Below, one piece after another: positions 1 to 6,073 of a stretch of DNA of 29,516 nt. Positions within the stretch are counted from its first letter, which is position 1; every line of letters starts with the position of its first letter. The notes under the pieces were generated by a model. It made no database searches and was not told where the DNA came from. It saw only the letters and a list, made by a program, of their open reading frames with translations. The stretch lies in the IMG/VR virus record IMGVR_UViG_3300020202_000189, positions 1 through 29,516 of that record; one strand, 5' to 3'. The DNA comes from a virus. A program made the translations under genes and the position numbers.

Positions 1-168
1 AACGCCGAAGGCCATTGCCGCCCGGCTCGGGTCGACGCTCGTCTTGAGCGCGCCCGATTCATACGAGGCAGCTAGTATCCGCAGGTCTGCCACAATCGCG
101 CCCCTCTCAATCTCCCGCCCCTGTGCAAGCCACTGCATGCGGTCGCGGATGTCGTCGATGCTGCTCAC
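1..168 (-). CDS. Hypothetical helical protein, C-terminus cut off by the window edge
   Basis: An open frame of 56 codons reads leftwards from a GTG at 168 to the window edge with no stop. An AGGAG ribosome site lies 7 bases before the GTG, which decides the start. The peptide begins VSSIDDIRDRMQWLAQ and continues as charged, probably alpha-helical sequence with no motif that I recognise. It is the last member of the early-region gene row and follows a gap of about 185 bases that contains a hairpin and a folded element, so it may be expressed separately from the genes before it. Function unknown; the coding call rests on the ribosome site and codon use. Confidence 0.6.
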   Translation of the reverse strand, partial: MSSIDDIRDRMQWLAQGREIERGAIVADLRILAASYESGALKTSVDPSRAAMAFGV

Positions 169-184
169 AGTTCGCTCCTCTCGC

Positions 185-242
185 GCCGGCCGCGGACTCG
201 AACGCGCGCACCCGGGAGCGACCCGGGTCCACCTGGACCGGC
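185..242 (-). other. Cloverleaf-like folded element with a T-loop-like TTCGAGTC
   Basis: Read on the minus strand, an outer 5-bp stem (GCCGG with CCGGC) encloses three small hairpins: TCC/GGA; a 7-bp stem ACCCGGG/CCCGGGT (210-228); and CGCG/CGCG closing an 8-base loop TTCGAGTC (195-202). The order and the TTCGA loop recall a tRNA, but the element is 58-61 nt long, its D-arm is minimal and the T-stem has an extra base. It is not a normal tRNA gene. It could be a degenerate tRNA, a tRNA-derived attachment-site remnant, or a leader structure of the next gene, whose GTG lies 17 bases beyond. Confidence 0.3.
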
Positions 243-266
243 AAACAACAGCTCCTTACGGGAGCC
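241..266 (-). terminator. Possible weak rho-independent terminator
   Basis: On the minus strand the stem GGCTCC/GGAGCT (6 pairs, one G-T) has a CGTAA loop and is followed by TGTTGTTTG. It lies about 90 bases after the stop of the 354-560 gene. The T-tract is interrupted, so termination would be inefficient. The rest of 169-353 contains the folded element at 185-242 and no convincing gene. Confidence 0.35.
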
Positions 267-353
267 ACTCGTTCACGTCTTCCGCCCGCACGTGACAGCG
301 TCGAGCCGGCCCGTACCCCTACAGGCCGCGCGGAACTTGGTCCCCCCGGACCG

Positions 354-560
354 TTAGTCGAACGCGCCGCCGGCCTCCTCGACTGGCAGCATGGAGCGCG
401 CCCGTGACGCGCAGACCATGAGTTGAGCCGCGAACTTGTCGGCCTGTTCAGGCGTCAGGTACAGGAACTTTCCGACCGCGCGAACGTCGACGGACACGAC
501 CGCATTGCGGTTCGGGAACGCCTCCACTCCGGCGGCAAGTGGCAAATCGTCGATGGTCAT
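354..560 (-). CDS. Small hypothetical protein (68 aa)
   Basis: Starts at ATG 560, overlapping the stop of the exonuclease gene by ATGA, so it is probably translationally coupled. The protein has an N-terminal beta-type half (VVSVDVRAVGKFLYLTPEQ) followed by one amphipathic helix (ADKFAAQLMVCASRARSM). This short strand-strand-helix layout with an 'LTPEQA..fA.qL' pattern recurs in two other small proteins of this region (1841-2086 and 2086-2286), which suggests one small paralogous family. I do not recognise a function. Its position next to recombination genes suggests an accessory early protein. Confidence 0.7.
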   Translation of the reverse strand: MTIDDLPLAAGVEAFPNRNAVVSVDVRAVGKFLYLTPEQADKFAAQLMVCASRARSMLPVEEAGGAFD

Positions 561-1321
561 GCTGCCTCCACAATCTCGCCCTCGAACGTCAGTTCCAGGT
601 CGTCGTCGGGCACGTCCAGGTCCACGATCGTTTGCGAGTAGGACGGCCAGTGCCCTGACCTCTCGCAGTTCAGGAACGTCTCGAGCCATGAGCGGTAGAG
701 CGCCCGGCCCTTGTCGATGGCCCGGTCCGTCAGCTTGAACACGGTCACGGGGTACGGAGCCGAACTCTCCACGGCCACGATATACGCGTCCGCCGGGTCG
801 CCGAGCCCGCACGCCTTGATCCCGTCCATCTGCATGCCGAGCTGAGCCGTGTACGACATGCGTACGGCTTGGCTCGAGAACAGGGCAGGCGCGGACGTCG
901 CGCACGTCTTGAGTTCAGTGACGTGCTCGGTGTACCGCGCGGCGTCGGGCGTTGACTGGAGTTGTCGACCCGCGTGCTCCCAAAGGAGTGTCTGCTCGCG
1001 GACGCCGCCGAGGTAGCGCACGGCCATTTCGTTGTTGAGTACCGCCGCCGTCATGGCAACCGCCTTCTCGAACTCAGTCGGGTTCAGGATGATCGAGCCG
1101 GCGTGCTCCGCCTCGAACGCGTCCCACGCTTTGCCGCGACGGATGCCCTCGAACTGCTTTACGGGTTTGCCGCCGAGCACCAAGGCATGGACGGCGAGGC
1201 CGATACGCACCGGGGCGCTGTCGAGCGTCGTGATGCCTAGGGCCTCAGCGTCACGGACATACTTGGCGTGCGCGGGGGAGCGACCGCACGCCTTCAGGTG
1301 GTGGAAACGGATGGGGATCAT
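557..1321 (-). CDS. PD-(D/E)XK exonuclease, RecE/exodeoxyribonuclease VIII-like
   Basis: A 254-aa protein starting at ATG 1321 (ATGA overlap with the gene before). It shows the sequence hallmarks of phage recombination exonucleases of the PD-(D/E)XK superfamily: an N-terminal G-x-A-V-H motif (RIGLAVHALVLGG), a central catalytic block TPDAARYTEHVTELKTC with PD, ten residues, then E-x-K, and a later YTAQLGMQMDG segment matching the family's Y-x-x-Q helix. Such enzymes digest double-stranded DNA 5'-3' to leave 3' tails for annealing or recombination. The companion gene at 1318-1662 is the type commonly found beside such nucleases. No annealase (Bet, RecT or Erf) lies in the window; it would be expected further left. 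The nuclease call is firm; the RecE-like subtype is an inference. Confidence 0.75.
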   Translation of the reverse strand: MIPIRFHHLKACGRSPAHAKYVRDAEALGITTLDSAPVRIGLAVHALVLGGKPVKQFEGIRRGKAWDAFEAEHAGSIILNPTEFEKAVAMTAAVLNNEMAVRYLGGVREQTLLWEHAGRQLQSTPDAARYTEHVTELKTCATSAPALFSSQAVRMSYTAQLGMQMDGIKACGLGDPADAYIVAVESSAPYPVTVFKLTDRAIDKGRALYRSWLETFLNCERSGHWPSYSQTIVDLDVPDDDLELTFEGEIVEAA

Positions 1322-1662
1322 TGCGCGGCACCTTTCTCGGGCGGGGCGACGTTGCGGACGCGGATGCACTCGACGGTTTCGCCCTTTGCGGTCGTCGTCG
1401 TCGGGTAGATGGTGATGCGTTGGCCGACCCACTTTGTGGTGTCCGTCCCGTACAGCGACGCGATCACGCGGCAATTGGTCTTGTTCGCAATGAACGGCTT
1501 CTGGGCTTCCTTGAAGGTGATGACGGCCTTCTTGGCGCTACCGCGCTCGCTCTGTATCTCGCCGCGTTCGACCTTCGCGATGGTCAGCGTGACCTCTCTG
1601 CCGTTGAGCTCCCACGCCGCCACGTACTTGCTCGGATCGAACATGGTCATGAAGTGCGCCAT
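1318..1662 (-). CDS. Conserved phage protein of the recombination region (114 aa)
   Basis: Start at ATG 1662, formed in a TGATG overlap with the preceding stop and preceded by GGAGG at 7 bases; the GTG immediately upstream is less likely. The protein reads as a conserved phage family: 'FDPSKYVAAWELNGREVTLT' at the N-terminus, then 'NKTNCRVIASLYGTDTTKWV', 'GQRITIYPT' and a C-terminal 'ECIRVRNV'. From memory of the family, proteins of this type are found near phage recombination and replication genes and have no established biochemical role. A predominantly beta fold with possible DNA-associated function is my inference. It is coupled to the exonuclease by an ATGA overlap. Confidence 0.75.
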   Translation of the reverse strand: MAHFMTMFDPSKYVAAWELNGREVTLTIAKVERGEIQSERGSAKKAVITFKEAQKPFIANKTNCRVIASLYGTDTTKWVGQRITIYPTTTTAKGETVECIRVRNVAPPEKGAAQ

Positions 1663-1844
1663 CACGCAGCCTCCACGTCGCGGAGTTTCTCGAGGTCGTA
1701 CGAAGCGCGCTCGATGTTGACGACGGCCCTGTTGAGCACGCTTGACGTCGCGCCCGCCGGGATGTCATCGGCCGACGCCTGCAACTCGTGCGCGATGCTG
1801 TCGAGCTGCCGCCGTAGTTTCTCGATGCGGTCGGGGTCGATCAT
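1662..1844 (-). CDS. Small helical hypothetical protein (60 aa)
   Basis: Starts at ATG 1844 in an ATGA overlap with the upstream gene. The sequence (MIDPDRIEKLRRQLDSIAHE...) is almost entirely heptad-like helix with two segments, roughly residues 4-26 and 35-58, and looks like a two-helix hairpin. No enzymatic or DNA-binding motif is visible. Its tight coupling on both sides marks it as a true member of the early operon. Function unknown. Confidence 0.65.
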   Translation of the reverse strand: MIDPDRIEKLRRQLDSIAHELQASADDIPAGATSSVLNRAVVNIERASYDLEKLRDVEAA

Positions 1845-2086
1845 GGCTTCTCTCCCGCTGCGCTCGCATCAGCCGCCTTCGCGTTAGAGGCGCGCGCCAA
1901 CTCGGCCTGTTCCATAAGTCGACGCCCGAGCACCGCCGCGTCGTGAGCGCCCAGGTTGACCGTCGCCGTCGTGCCTGGACCGACGACCGAAAGGATGACG
2001 ATTGCGTCGTCTTCGTCCGCTTCGGCGTGGCGAACGGAACAAGGCGTTCCGAGGCCGAATGTGAGTTGCATGTGAACACCGGCCAT
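1841..2086 (-). CDS. Small hypothetical protein (81 aa), paralogue-like
   Basis: ATG at 2086 shares a base with the previous TGA (TGATG). The first 45 residues alternate as beta strands (QLTFGLG, AIVILSVVG, TATVNLG) and are followed by one helix (HDAAVLGRRLMEQAELARAS) and an Ala-rich tail. The 'strand + G..dAa.Lg..L' helix pattern resembles the 66-aa neighbour at 2086-2286 and the 68-aa protein at 354-560. Function unknown. Confidence 0.65.
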   Translation of the reverse strand: MAGVHMQLTFGLGTPCSVRHAEADEDDAIVILSVVGPGTTATVNLGAHDAAVLGRRLMEQAELARASNAKAADASAAGEKP

Positions 2087-2286
2087 CAGCGCACCTCCGA
2101 CTCTGTCGCGCCCAGCAGCGCCTCAAGCGCCTCACGCGTGGCCGTCGTCTTGCGGACGAGCAGGGCGCCCAGTTCCTGCGCCTCCTTCACCGTCATCCGC
2201 ATCTTGCCGTTGCGTGCGCGGGAGATGACGACGTGCGGGCGGGGCTCGTTCTCGGGCCAGGAAATTTTCACGTGTGGGGTAGCCAT
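2086..2286 (-). CDS. Small hypothetical protein (66 aa), paralogue-like
   Basis: ATG at 2286 lies two bases after the stop of the 2289-2549 gene. The protein has a short beta N-terminal half (HVKISWPENEPRPHVVISR) and one long helix with the core 'MTVKEAQELGALLVRKTTAT'. The helix pattern matches the two other small proteins of this region, suggesting local duplication and divergence. No function recognised. Confidence 0.65.
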   Translation of the reverse strand: MATPHVKISWPENEPRPHVVISRARNGKMRMTVKEAQELGALLVRKTTATREALEALLGATESEVR

Positions 2287-2288
2287 GG

Positions 2289-2549
2289 CTAAGCCCTCAC
2301 CAGCACGATGCGGTCCCGGTTCCCCTCGCTGTCCGGCTTGCCGTGCGCGAACAGGTCCAGGCCCTTCTCGCGCAACAGGCGACGCAACTCGTCCAGCACG
2401 GGCTGTGGCGTGGCGGCCCAAAGCCAACCGGGCATCACCGTCCCGATGCGGTCGTAGCCGGAAAGCATCTGGCGCGCGTGGGCGCCGGCCTCCATGAGTT
2501 CTGTCATCGGAACCACCGGCACCTCTTCCGTCGTCGCTTCCGTGTGCAT
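2289..2549 (-). CDS. Hypothetical protein (86 aa; longer form possible)
   Basis: I place the start at ATG 2549 because GAGGAGAGG stands directly before it. The frame remains open upstream to beyond 2660, where a GTG falls almost exactly at the expected transcription start of the promoter at 2668-2696. A leaderless 123-aa form is therefore possible, and its extra N-terminus (VSSGYWIGDYWYDG...) reads like real protein. The C-terminal part contains 'PVLDELRRLLREKGLDL' and 'RDRIVLVRA', a helix followed by a strand. No family recognised. This is the first gene after the only clear promoter of the early region. Confidence 0.6.
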   Translation of the reverse strand: MHTEATTEEVPVVPMTELMEAGAHARQMLSGYDRIGTVMPGWLWAATPQPVLDELRRLLREKGLDLFAHGKPDSEGNRDRIVLVRA

Positions 2550-2667
2550 GTCCCTCTCCTCGTCGATGAAGTGCACGCGGCCGTACGGGTCGACGGCCTT
2601 GGACGCGACGTCAGAGACGCCGTCGTACCAGTAGTCGCCGATCCAGTACCCGCTGCTCACGTAAGAC

Positions 2668-2696
2668 ACCCTATGGCAGGTGTTTACGTCTGTCAA
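2668..2696 (-). promoter_or_regulatory. Sigma70-like promoter for the early gene row
   Basis: On the minus strand a perfect -35 box TTGACA (2691-2696) is followed after exactly 17 bases by TAGGGT (2668-2673) as -10. The -35 is a perfect match, the -10 matches at three of six positions. It lies just after the HTH gene and points into 2549-354. Transcription would start near 2661. The overlapping GTGTTTACG repeats suggest that it is controlled. Confidence 0.55.
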
Positions 2697-2712
2697 CAAC
2701 GAAGTGTTTACG
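2680..2712. repeat. Two GTGTTTACG direct repeats, operator candidate
   Basis: GTGTTTACG occurs at 2680-2688 and again at 2704-2712 (plus-strand reading), 24 bases apart. The first copy lies in the promoter spacer and the second just upstream of the -35 box. A related CTGTTTACCGTCAAC stands at 3001-3015 inside the HTH gene. Repeats so placed are typical of repressor or activator sites; the HTH protein encoded at 2719-3228 is the obvious candidate ligand (inference). Confidence 0.4.
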
Positions 2713-2718
2713 GTCGGC

Positions 2719-3228
2719 TCAGCGCGTGATTCCGCCGGGCCAGTGCTTCTCGTCCGCGGGCCAGCCGGTGAGCTTTTCGACCTGCTTCGCGCGCAGGTGC
2801 GGAATGGGGCGGGACGTCGCCGACGTCTTCGGCTGCCGGTACATCGACATCAGCGTCGGAGAAATCTTCAGCGCCTTGGCAAGGCTGCGCAGCGTGTAGT
2901 TGGGCCGCCCGCGCTCTTTGCCGGTGCTGATGAACGCGATGAACTCATCGCCGGGGGACTTGGCCTGCGAGATTGCCAGGCGGCGGGCGGCTTCCATGAT
3001 CTGTTTACCGTCAACATTAGGGAGCCACTCGCCTCTTTGCAAGCGTGCCGTTGTCAACAGGACGTGGCGCTGCATCTCCCAGCGCACGACCTCGACGTCA
3101 AGCGCCCGAATCTGCTGGTGCAATGCCTCCCGTCTCTCGTACAGCTTCGCCAGCTCGCGCTCGGCCTGCTCGATGCCGGCGCGAATCTGCTCCTCGGTCA
3201 GCGGCTTGTCGGGCGGCTTTTCGGTCAC
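2719..3228 (-). CDS. Coiled-coil and helix-turn-helix DNA-binding protein (169 aa)
   Basis: Starts at GTG 3228 with only a weak ribosome site. Residues about 10-58 form a charged coiled coil (IEQAERELAKLYERREALHQ), suited to dimerisation. The C-terminal half contains a Cro/repressor-like helix-turn-helix: 'YTLRSLAKALKISPTLMSMY' with the A-x-x-L-x-(I/V)-S pattern, followed by 'RAKQVEKLTGWPADEKHWPG', which resembles the family's third helix and closing segment. It is probably a transcription regulator of the early region, since it lies immediately upstream of a promoter with direct repeats. Whether it represses or activates cannot be read from the sequence. Confidence 0.65.
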   Translation of the reverse strand: MTEKPPDKPLTEEQIRAGIEQAERELAKLYERREALHQQIRALDVEVVRWEMQRHVLLTTARLQRGEWLPNVDGKQIMEAARRLAISQAKSPGDEFIAFISTGKERGRPNYTLRSLAKALKISPTLMSMYRQPKTSATSRPIPHLRAKQVEKLTGWPADEKHWPGGITR

Positions 3229-3258
3229 GCGGCGCTTCTACCACCGCGGCAACGACTT

Positions 3259-3501
3259 TTACCCGCTAGACAAGAGCCGCTCGATGGCGCGAAATGCGGC
3301 GGCGGCCTCGCGCATCTTCGCCCGCAGGAGCATGTCCGCAGTGTCGCGGCACTTCGGGAACGTGGCCAGGAGCGCCTCGAACTCCTCGGCGACGGCCCCG
3401 GCCTTGGCCGCCGCTGTCTCTATCAGCCCCTCGGGGAAGCCGTAGCGCTCGAGGACCCGGGTCCTATCCGTGTCTTCGTCGGGGTCATCCGAGCGAGTCA
3501 C
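3259..3501 (-). CDS. Small acidic/helical hypothetical protein (80 aa)
   Basis: GTG start at 3501 with GGGG a few bases upstream; the start overlaps the VRR-NUC gene end by 17 bases. The N-terminus is strongly acidic (SDDPDEDTD), and the rest is helical with 'AGAVAEEFEALLATFPKCRD' and 'LLRAKMREAAAAFRAIERLL'. No known motif. Its place between a nuclease and an HTH gene suggests an early accessory protein; function unknown. Confidence 0.55.
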   Translation of the reverse strand: MTRSDDPDEDTDRTRVLERYGFPEGLIETAAAKAGAVAEEFEALLATFPKCRDTADMLLRAKMREAAAAFRAIERLLSSG

Positions 3502-3766
3502 GTATCCCCAGGACCGCGAGCGCCTCGGTCACGGAGTTCACGCGGGCCTTCTGCCCTCGCCACGTCTGGAAGAACTCAACCTGAGATGGTCGTAGCGGCG
3601 CCTTCGCGTCCGGCTTGACCTCCATCAGGTAGTTCTTGCCCTGAAAGCCCACGAGCAGGTCCAGCGGCTCGCCGATGATGTCCACCGTAGCTCCGCACTT
3701 GCGCAGAGCCTTCACGATGTCCGGCTGGTTAGCGTCGGAGCGGTGAATGATGCGCCGTCGGTTCAT
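3485..3766 (-). CDS. Stand-alone VRR-NUC domain nuclease (93 aa)
   Basis: A 93-aa protein that is essentially one VRR-NUC domain, a branch of the PD-(D/E)XK nucleases found as small phage proteins. Visible motifs: 'SDANQPDIVKALRKCGA' at the N-terminus, D36 in 'PLDLLVG', the catalytic E49-V-K51 in 'YLMEVK', and Q62-V-E-F in 'LRPSQVEFF'. All expected catalytic positions are present. Related domains cut structured DNA such as flaps or junctions; the role here, perhaps processing branched replication intermediates before packaging, is inference. It overlaps the endolysin gene by ATGA, so it is expressed with the lysis cassette although it is functionally a DNA enzyme. Confidence 0.8.
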   Translation of the reverse strand: MNRRRIIHRSDANQPDIVKALRKCGATVDIIGEPLDLLVGFQGKNYLMEVKPDAKAPLRPSQVEFFQTWRGQKARVNSVTEALAVLGIRDSLG

Positions 3767-4182
3767 CGCTCGCTCCCAACGCCCTTGCCCGCCCAGCGCC
3801 GGAGATGTCCGTCCGTCGAGCGACGCGTGTCCACGTGCGTCCAGCCCCTGTATTTCCCGATGCCACCGAGACCCGGGAGCCGTCCCTGCTCGTACATCTT
3901 CTCAATGACCGCGTACAGCAGCGGCACGGACTCGACCTGTACCGGTCGGATGTCGGCTCCCTGCGCAGTGAGATGCGTCGACTTGGGCGCGCCGCCAACC
4001 GCCGTGTTCCACGCTGCCGACCGCCACCCGCTGATGACCACGATCGGAGAACCCCACTGGTCGCGGATCGGTTGCAGCACGTCGACCACCAGGTGGCGCA
4101 GGTAAGGGATGTACTGCTCGGGGACGTCCTGCCCGTCGTGGCACGCGAATTCGTCGACGGAGAAATTGGCCGACAGCTTCAC
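3763..4182 (-). CDS. Endolysin, peptidase M15 family (139 aa)
   Basis: A small zinc peptidase of the M15A type (L-alanyl-D-glutamate or D-Ala carboxypeptidase-like) used by phages to cut peptidoglycan cross-links at lysis. It begins 'LSANFSVDEFACHDG', typical of the family, and carries 'VISGWRSAAWN' (51-55 SGWRS), the zinc motif 'STHLTAQGADI' with H70 and D77, and the second zinc histidine H116 in 'GWTHVDTR'. All key residues are intact. No signal peptide is present, so it needs a holin for release. The holin-like 63-aa gene immediately upstream overlaps it by ATGA. Confidence 0.88.
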   Translation of the reverse strand: MKLSANFSVDEFACHDGQDVPEQYIPYLRHLVVDVLQPIRDQWGSPIVVISGWRSAAWNTAVGGAPKSTHLTAQGADIRPVQVESVPLLYAVIEKMYEQGRLPGLGGIGKYRGWTHVDTRRSTDGHLRRWAGKGVGSER

Positions 4183-4370
4183 GCGTGCTCCCTCTCCGGC
4201 ACCGCGCCCTGACGCATGTACTGCGGCTGCTGAAACAGGCGCCCGATGACCGCGCCGCCCGCCGCACTCAAGATGCCACCTGCGGCGGCGTCGACGTACT
4301 TGCTCAGGAACGCGCCGCCCACGACAAGGGCTAGAGCCGCGAACAGGTCCAGTGCGACGCGTTTCTTCAT
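4179..4370 (-). CDS. Holin-like small membrane protein (63 aa)
   Basis: After MKKR the protein has two hydrophobic stretches, about residues 5-23 (ALDLFAALALVVGGAFL) and 27-46 (DAAAGGILSAAGGAVIGRLF), separated by a short SKYV turn, then a polar charged tail. Size, two Gly/Ala-rich membrane segments and a position directly before the M15 endolysin with ATGA overlap make it the best holin candidate, probably a class II type. There is no conserved holin motif to confirm it; it could also assist the 91-aa membrane protein encoded just before it. Confidence 0.6.
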   Translation of the reverse strand: MKKRVALDLFAALALVVGGAFLSKYVDAAAGGILSAAGGAVIGRLFQQPQYMRQGAVPEREHA

Positions 4371-4642
4371 GGTGCCCTCCTCATCTCGATGACCTTGTAC
4401 TCAACCAGCGCGTCCACGACCGCGTGCTTGACGGTCCACCTCAGCGACAGAAAGCCCGCGGTGCCGAGCAGCAGTGCGACGGCGACGATCGTGAGTACCT
4501 GTGTTCGGTGTTGCTTGAGGCCCTCGATCGCCTCCCGGTGCTCGGTCACGATTTCCTTGAGCGCCGCCACCTCGGTCCGCAACGCCGCGCGGTCGACCTT
4601 GCTGTCTATCTGCGCGTCGGTAAGCGCGTCGACGGTGGACAT
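4367..4642 (-). CDS. Coiled-coil single-TM protein of the lysis cassette (91 aa)
   Basis: Start chosen at ATG 4642 because GGAGG lies 5 bases before it; an in-frame ATG at 4654 would add MEAN and has no ribosome site. Residues 1-46 form an acidic/basic coiled coil (ALRTEVAALKEIVTEHREAI), residues about 49-68 are one membrane helix (VLTIVAVALLLGTAGFLSL), and a short basic tail ends in MRRAP. The layout resembles haemolysin XhlA-like holin partners or an antiholin. With the 63-aa protein and the endolysin it forms a three-gene lysis cassette. The two nearby start codons recall phage holins with dual starts, but functional use of both is not shown. Confidence 0.6.
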   Translation of the reverse strand: MSTVDALTDAQIDSKVDRAALRTEVAALKEIVTEHREAIEGLKQHRTQVLTIVAVALLLGTAGFLSLRWTVKHAVVDALVEYKVIEMRRAP

Positions 4643-4674
4643 GTTCGCCTCCATTTAGCCGCGCGCGGCCTCGG

Positions 4675-4998
4675 TCATGCGCCGTTGGCCAAGTTGGCCG
4701 CGATACGAAACAGCTTTGCGATCGCCTCGTTCAACTCGCGCGTCGTCAACGCCGGGTTGCTCGCGGGAGCCGCAGCGTGGTCGCGCGCCTTGTCGGCGAG
4801 CGCCGCGCACCTGGCGATGAACTGCTGCCGCGCGGTCATGTCAGCCTCGCGCGCGGTATTCTCCGCGTCGAGCTGTGCCTGTAGTGCCGGCGTGGCGCTG
4901 CGGCGAATGAGCACGCCGCCGCCCATGTCCTCGACGGTGGCGCCGTGGTACGCCGGTGGAAGGCCGTCGGCTGCCGTGATCGTTCTGATGACGCCCAT
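4675..4998 (-). CDS. Hypothetical helical protein (107 aa)
   Basis: Starts at ATG 4998 behind GGAGGA. The first 35 residues contain short strands (GATVEDMGGGVLIRRSA), followed by helices (LQAQLDAENTAREADM, RQQFIARCAALADKAR) and a last helix 'ELNEAIAKLFRIAANLANG'. No signal peptide, membrane helix or catalytic motif is seen. It sits between two small virion-type proteins and the lysis cassette. Function unknown. Confidence 0.6.
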   Translation of the reverse strand: MGVIRTITAADGLPPAYHGATVEDMGGGVLIRRSATPALQAQLDAENTAREADMTARQQFIARCAALADKARDHAAAPASNPALTTRELNEAIAKLFRIAANLANGA

Positions 4999-5010
4999 GA
5001 TTGTCCTCCG

Positions 5011-5550
5011 TTAGGGAGCGAGACCGGAGATGGTCCAGATCGTGACCCACGAGCCCACGTCGATCGTCCCGGCCGCCGTCGAGACGAACTCGAGCGACGT
5101 GATCTCGGTCGACGTCTCGTTCCACACACCCGTCCAGAAGAAGTTTTGACCGCTGGTGCCCGGGATGTGGGCAGCGGCAAACGAGTGATAGAAGCGGCGG
5201 TGACCGCCGGTGAAGTTCGCTTTGATCGCGAACTGCATAAACGACGATGCGCTGGCGTTCATGTCGCCGAGCTCCCACGGCAGGGCCGCCTGATACGTCG
5301 CCGACGCCGCGCCGGAGTTGCCGAGAAGGCGCTCCTCGGACATGTTGGTAGTCAACCCGTTCGGGCGAATCTGGATCGTACGGTTCGAGGCGCTCGCGTT
5401 TTTGAAGTACGCGACGCCGTACCAAATCTTGTCGGTCTCGCCCGCGAGGCCGTTCAGGATGATGGAGTCGGCGGCGGCTCCGGTTACGACGCCTTGCCGT
5501 ACGATGCGGGCGCTTAGGGGCGGCCCGTACGATGTTGTCAACGCTGCCAT
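5011..5550 (-). CDS. Beta-rich putative virion/fibre accessory protein (179 aa)
   Basis: ATG at 5550 lies two bases after the preceding stop. The protein is almost wholly beta (IVRQGVVTGAAADSIILNG; KIWYGVAYFKNA; NRTIQIRPNG) and ends with 'ITSLEFVSTAAGTIDVGSWVTIW', a pattern I associate with distal tail or receptor-binding phage proteins whose last strands read 'F..GS.i.ly'. A jelly-roll or beta-sandwich structural protein, possibly a host-binding or head-decorating component, is the best guess. It pairs with the 143-aa gene upstream. Confidence 0.5.
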   Translation of the reverse strand: MAALTTSYGPPLSARIVRQGVVTGAAADSIILNGLAGETDKIWYGVAYFKNASASNRTIQIRPNGLTTNMSEERLLGNSGAASATYQAALPWELGDMNASASSFMQFAIKANFTGGHRRFYHSFAAAHIPGTSGQNFFWTGVWNETSTEITSLEFVSTAAGTIDVGSWVTIWTISGLAP

Positions 5551-5552
5551 GG

Positions 5553-5984
5553 TTACACTCCGCTCGTGCGCTGGCGCTCGATGACTGCCTGGCCGGCGAT
5601 GGACGTCGGAGCCGTGGCCCCGGCCTGAAATTCGATCGCCCAGTCCGCGGCCGTAGGCATGTAGTTGAAGCCCCATGAGTCCCCGGCTGCTACGGACTTC
5701 GTCCCGTTGTTCGGGCCGTCGGGATCCACCTCCCACGCGCTGTTAGTCGTCAGCGATGGATCCTTCATTCGCAGGAACGTGACCGTCAGCGCCTGCCCGG
5801 CTGGAGCAACCGTGCCGTGGCAGCGGCGCCCGGCCCACATGCCGCGCAGGGTACCGGGGGCGAGGCGGGACGAACCGGCGGTCGGCGTTTCGACGAGGCC
5901 GCGCGTGCTATCGACCGCCATCATGTACTGCGAATTGCCGGGTGATCCGGCGAACTTAATGGTTGGTGGACGCGGTTCACTCAT
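5553..5984 (-). CDS. Small beta-rich putative structural protein (143 aa)
   Basis: ATG at 5984, preceded by AGGAGCTACAC at a suitable distance. The sequence consists of short strands and Gly/Pro/Thr turns (ALTVTFLRMKD, SAWEVDP, AADWAIEFQAG, AGQAVIERQ) with no helix-forming stretches, signal peptide or catalytic motif. It is followed after two bases by the 179-aa beta protein, so the two probably act together in the virion. Identity not recognised. Confidence 0.5.
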   Translation of the reverse strand: MSEPRPPTIKFAGSPGNSQYMMAVDSTRGLVETPTAGSSRLAPGTLRGMWAGRRCHGTVAPAGQALTVTFLRMKDPSLTTNSAWEVDPDGPNNGTKSVAAGDSWGFNYMPTAADWAIEFQAGATAPTSIAGQAVIERQRTSGV

Positions 5985-6041
5985 GTGTAGCTCCTGTTAC
6001 TGAACGCCCGGCCAGATTGAGGCGCGGCGCGAGAAGGGTTG

Positions 6042-6057
6042 AAAACACGCATCGTGT
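6042..6057 (-). terminator. Short hairpin with T-run, weak terminator candidate
   Basis: On the minus strand ACACG-ATG-CGTGT is followed by a short T-run (TTTTC). The stem is only 5 bp. It lies after the ejection genes and the antisense HNH gene and before the 143-aa gene. The remaining bases of 5985-6073 show nothing else clear. Confidence 0.3.
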
Positions 6058-6073
6058 CCGGCAGAGATGAGGG

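Noticed and set aside
256-321. Short minus-strand frame ending VRAEDVNEWLP, similar to the end of an excisionase-type HTH
   Set aside because: Only about 20 codons, bounded upstream by a stop, and the preceding sequence in all frames does not complete an HTH. It may be a remnant, but chance is as likely.
6045-6057. ACACG-CAT-CGTGT palindrome as operator of the HNH gene
   Set aside because: The arms are only five bases; a weak minus-strand terminator explains the adjoining T-run better.
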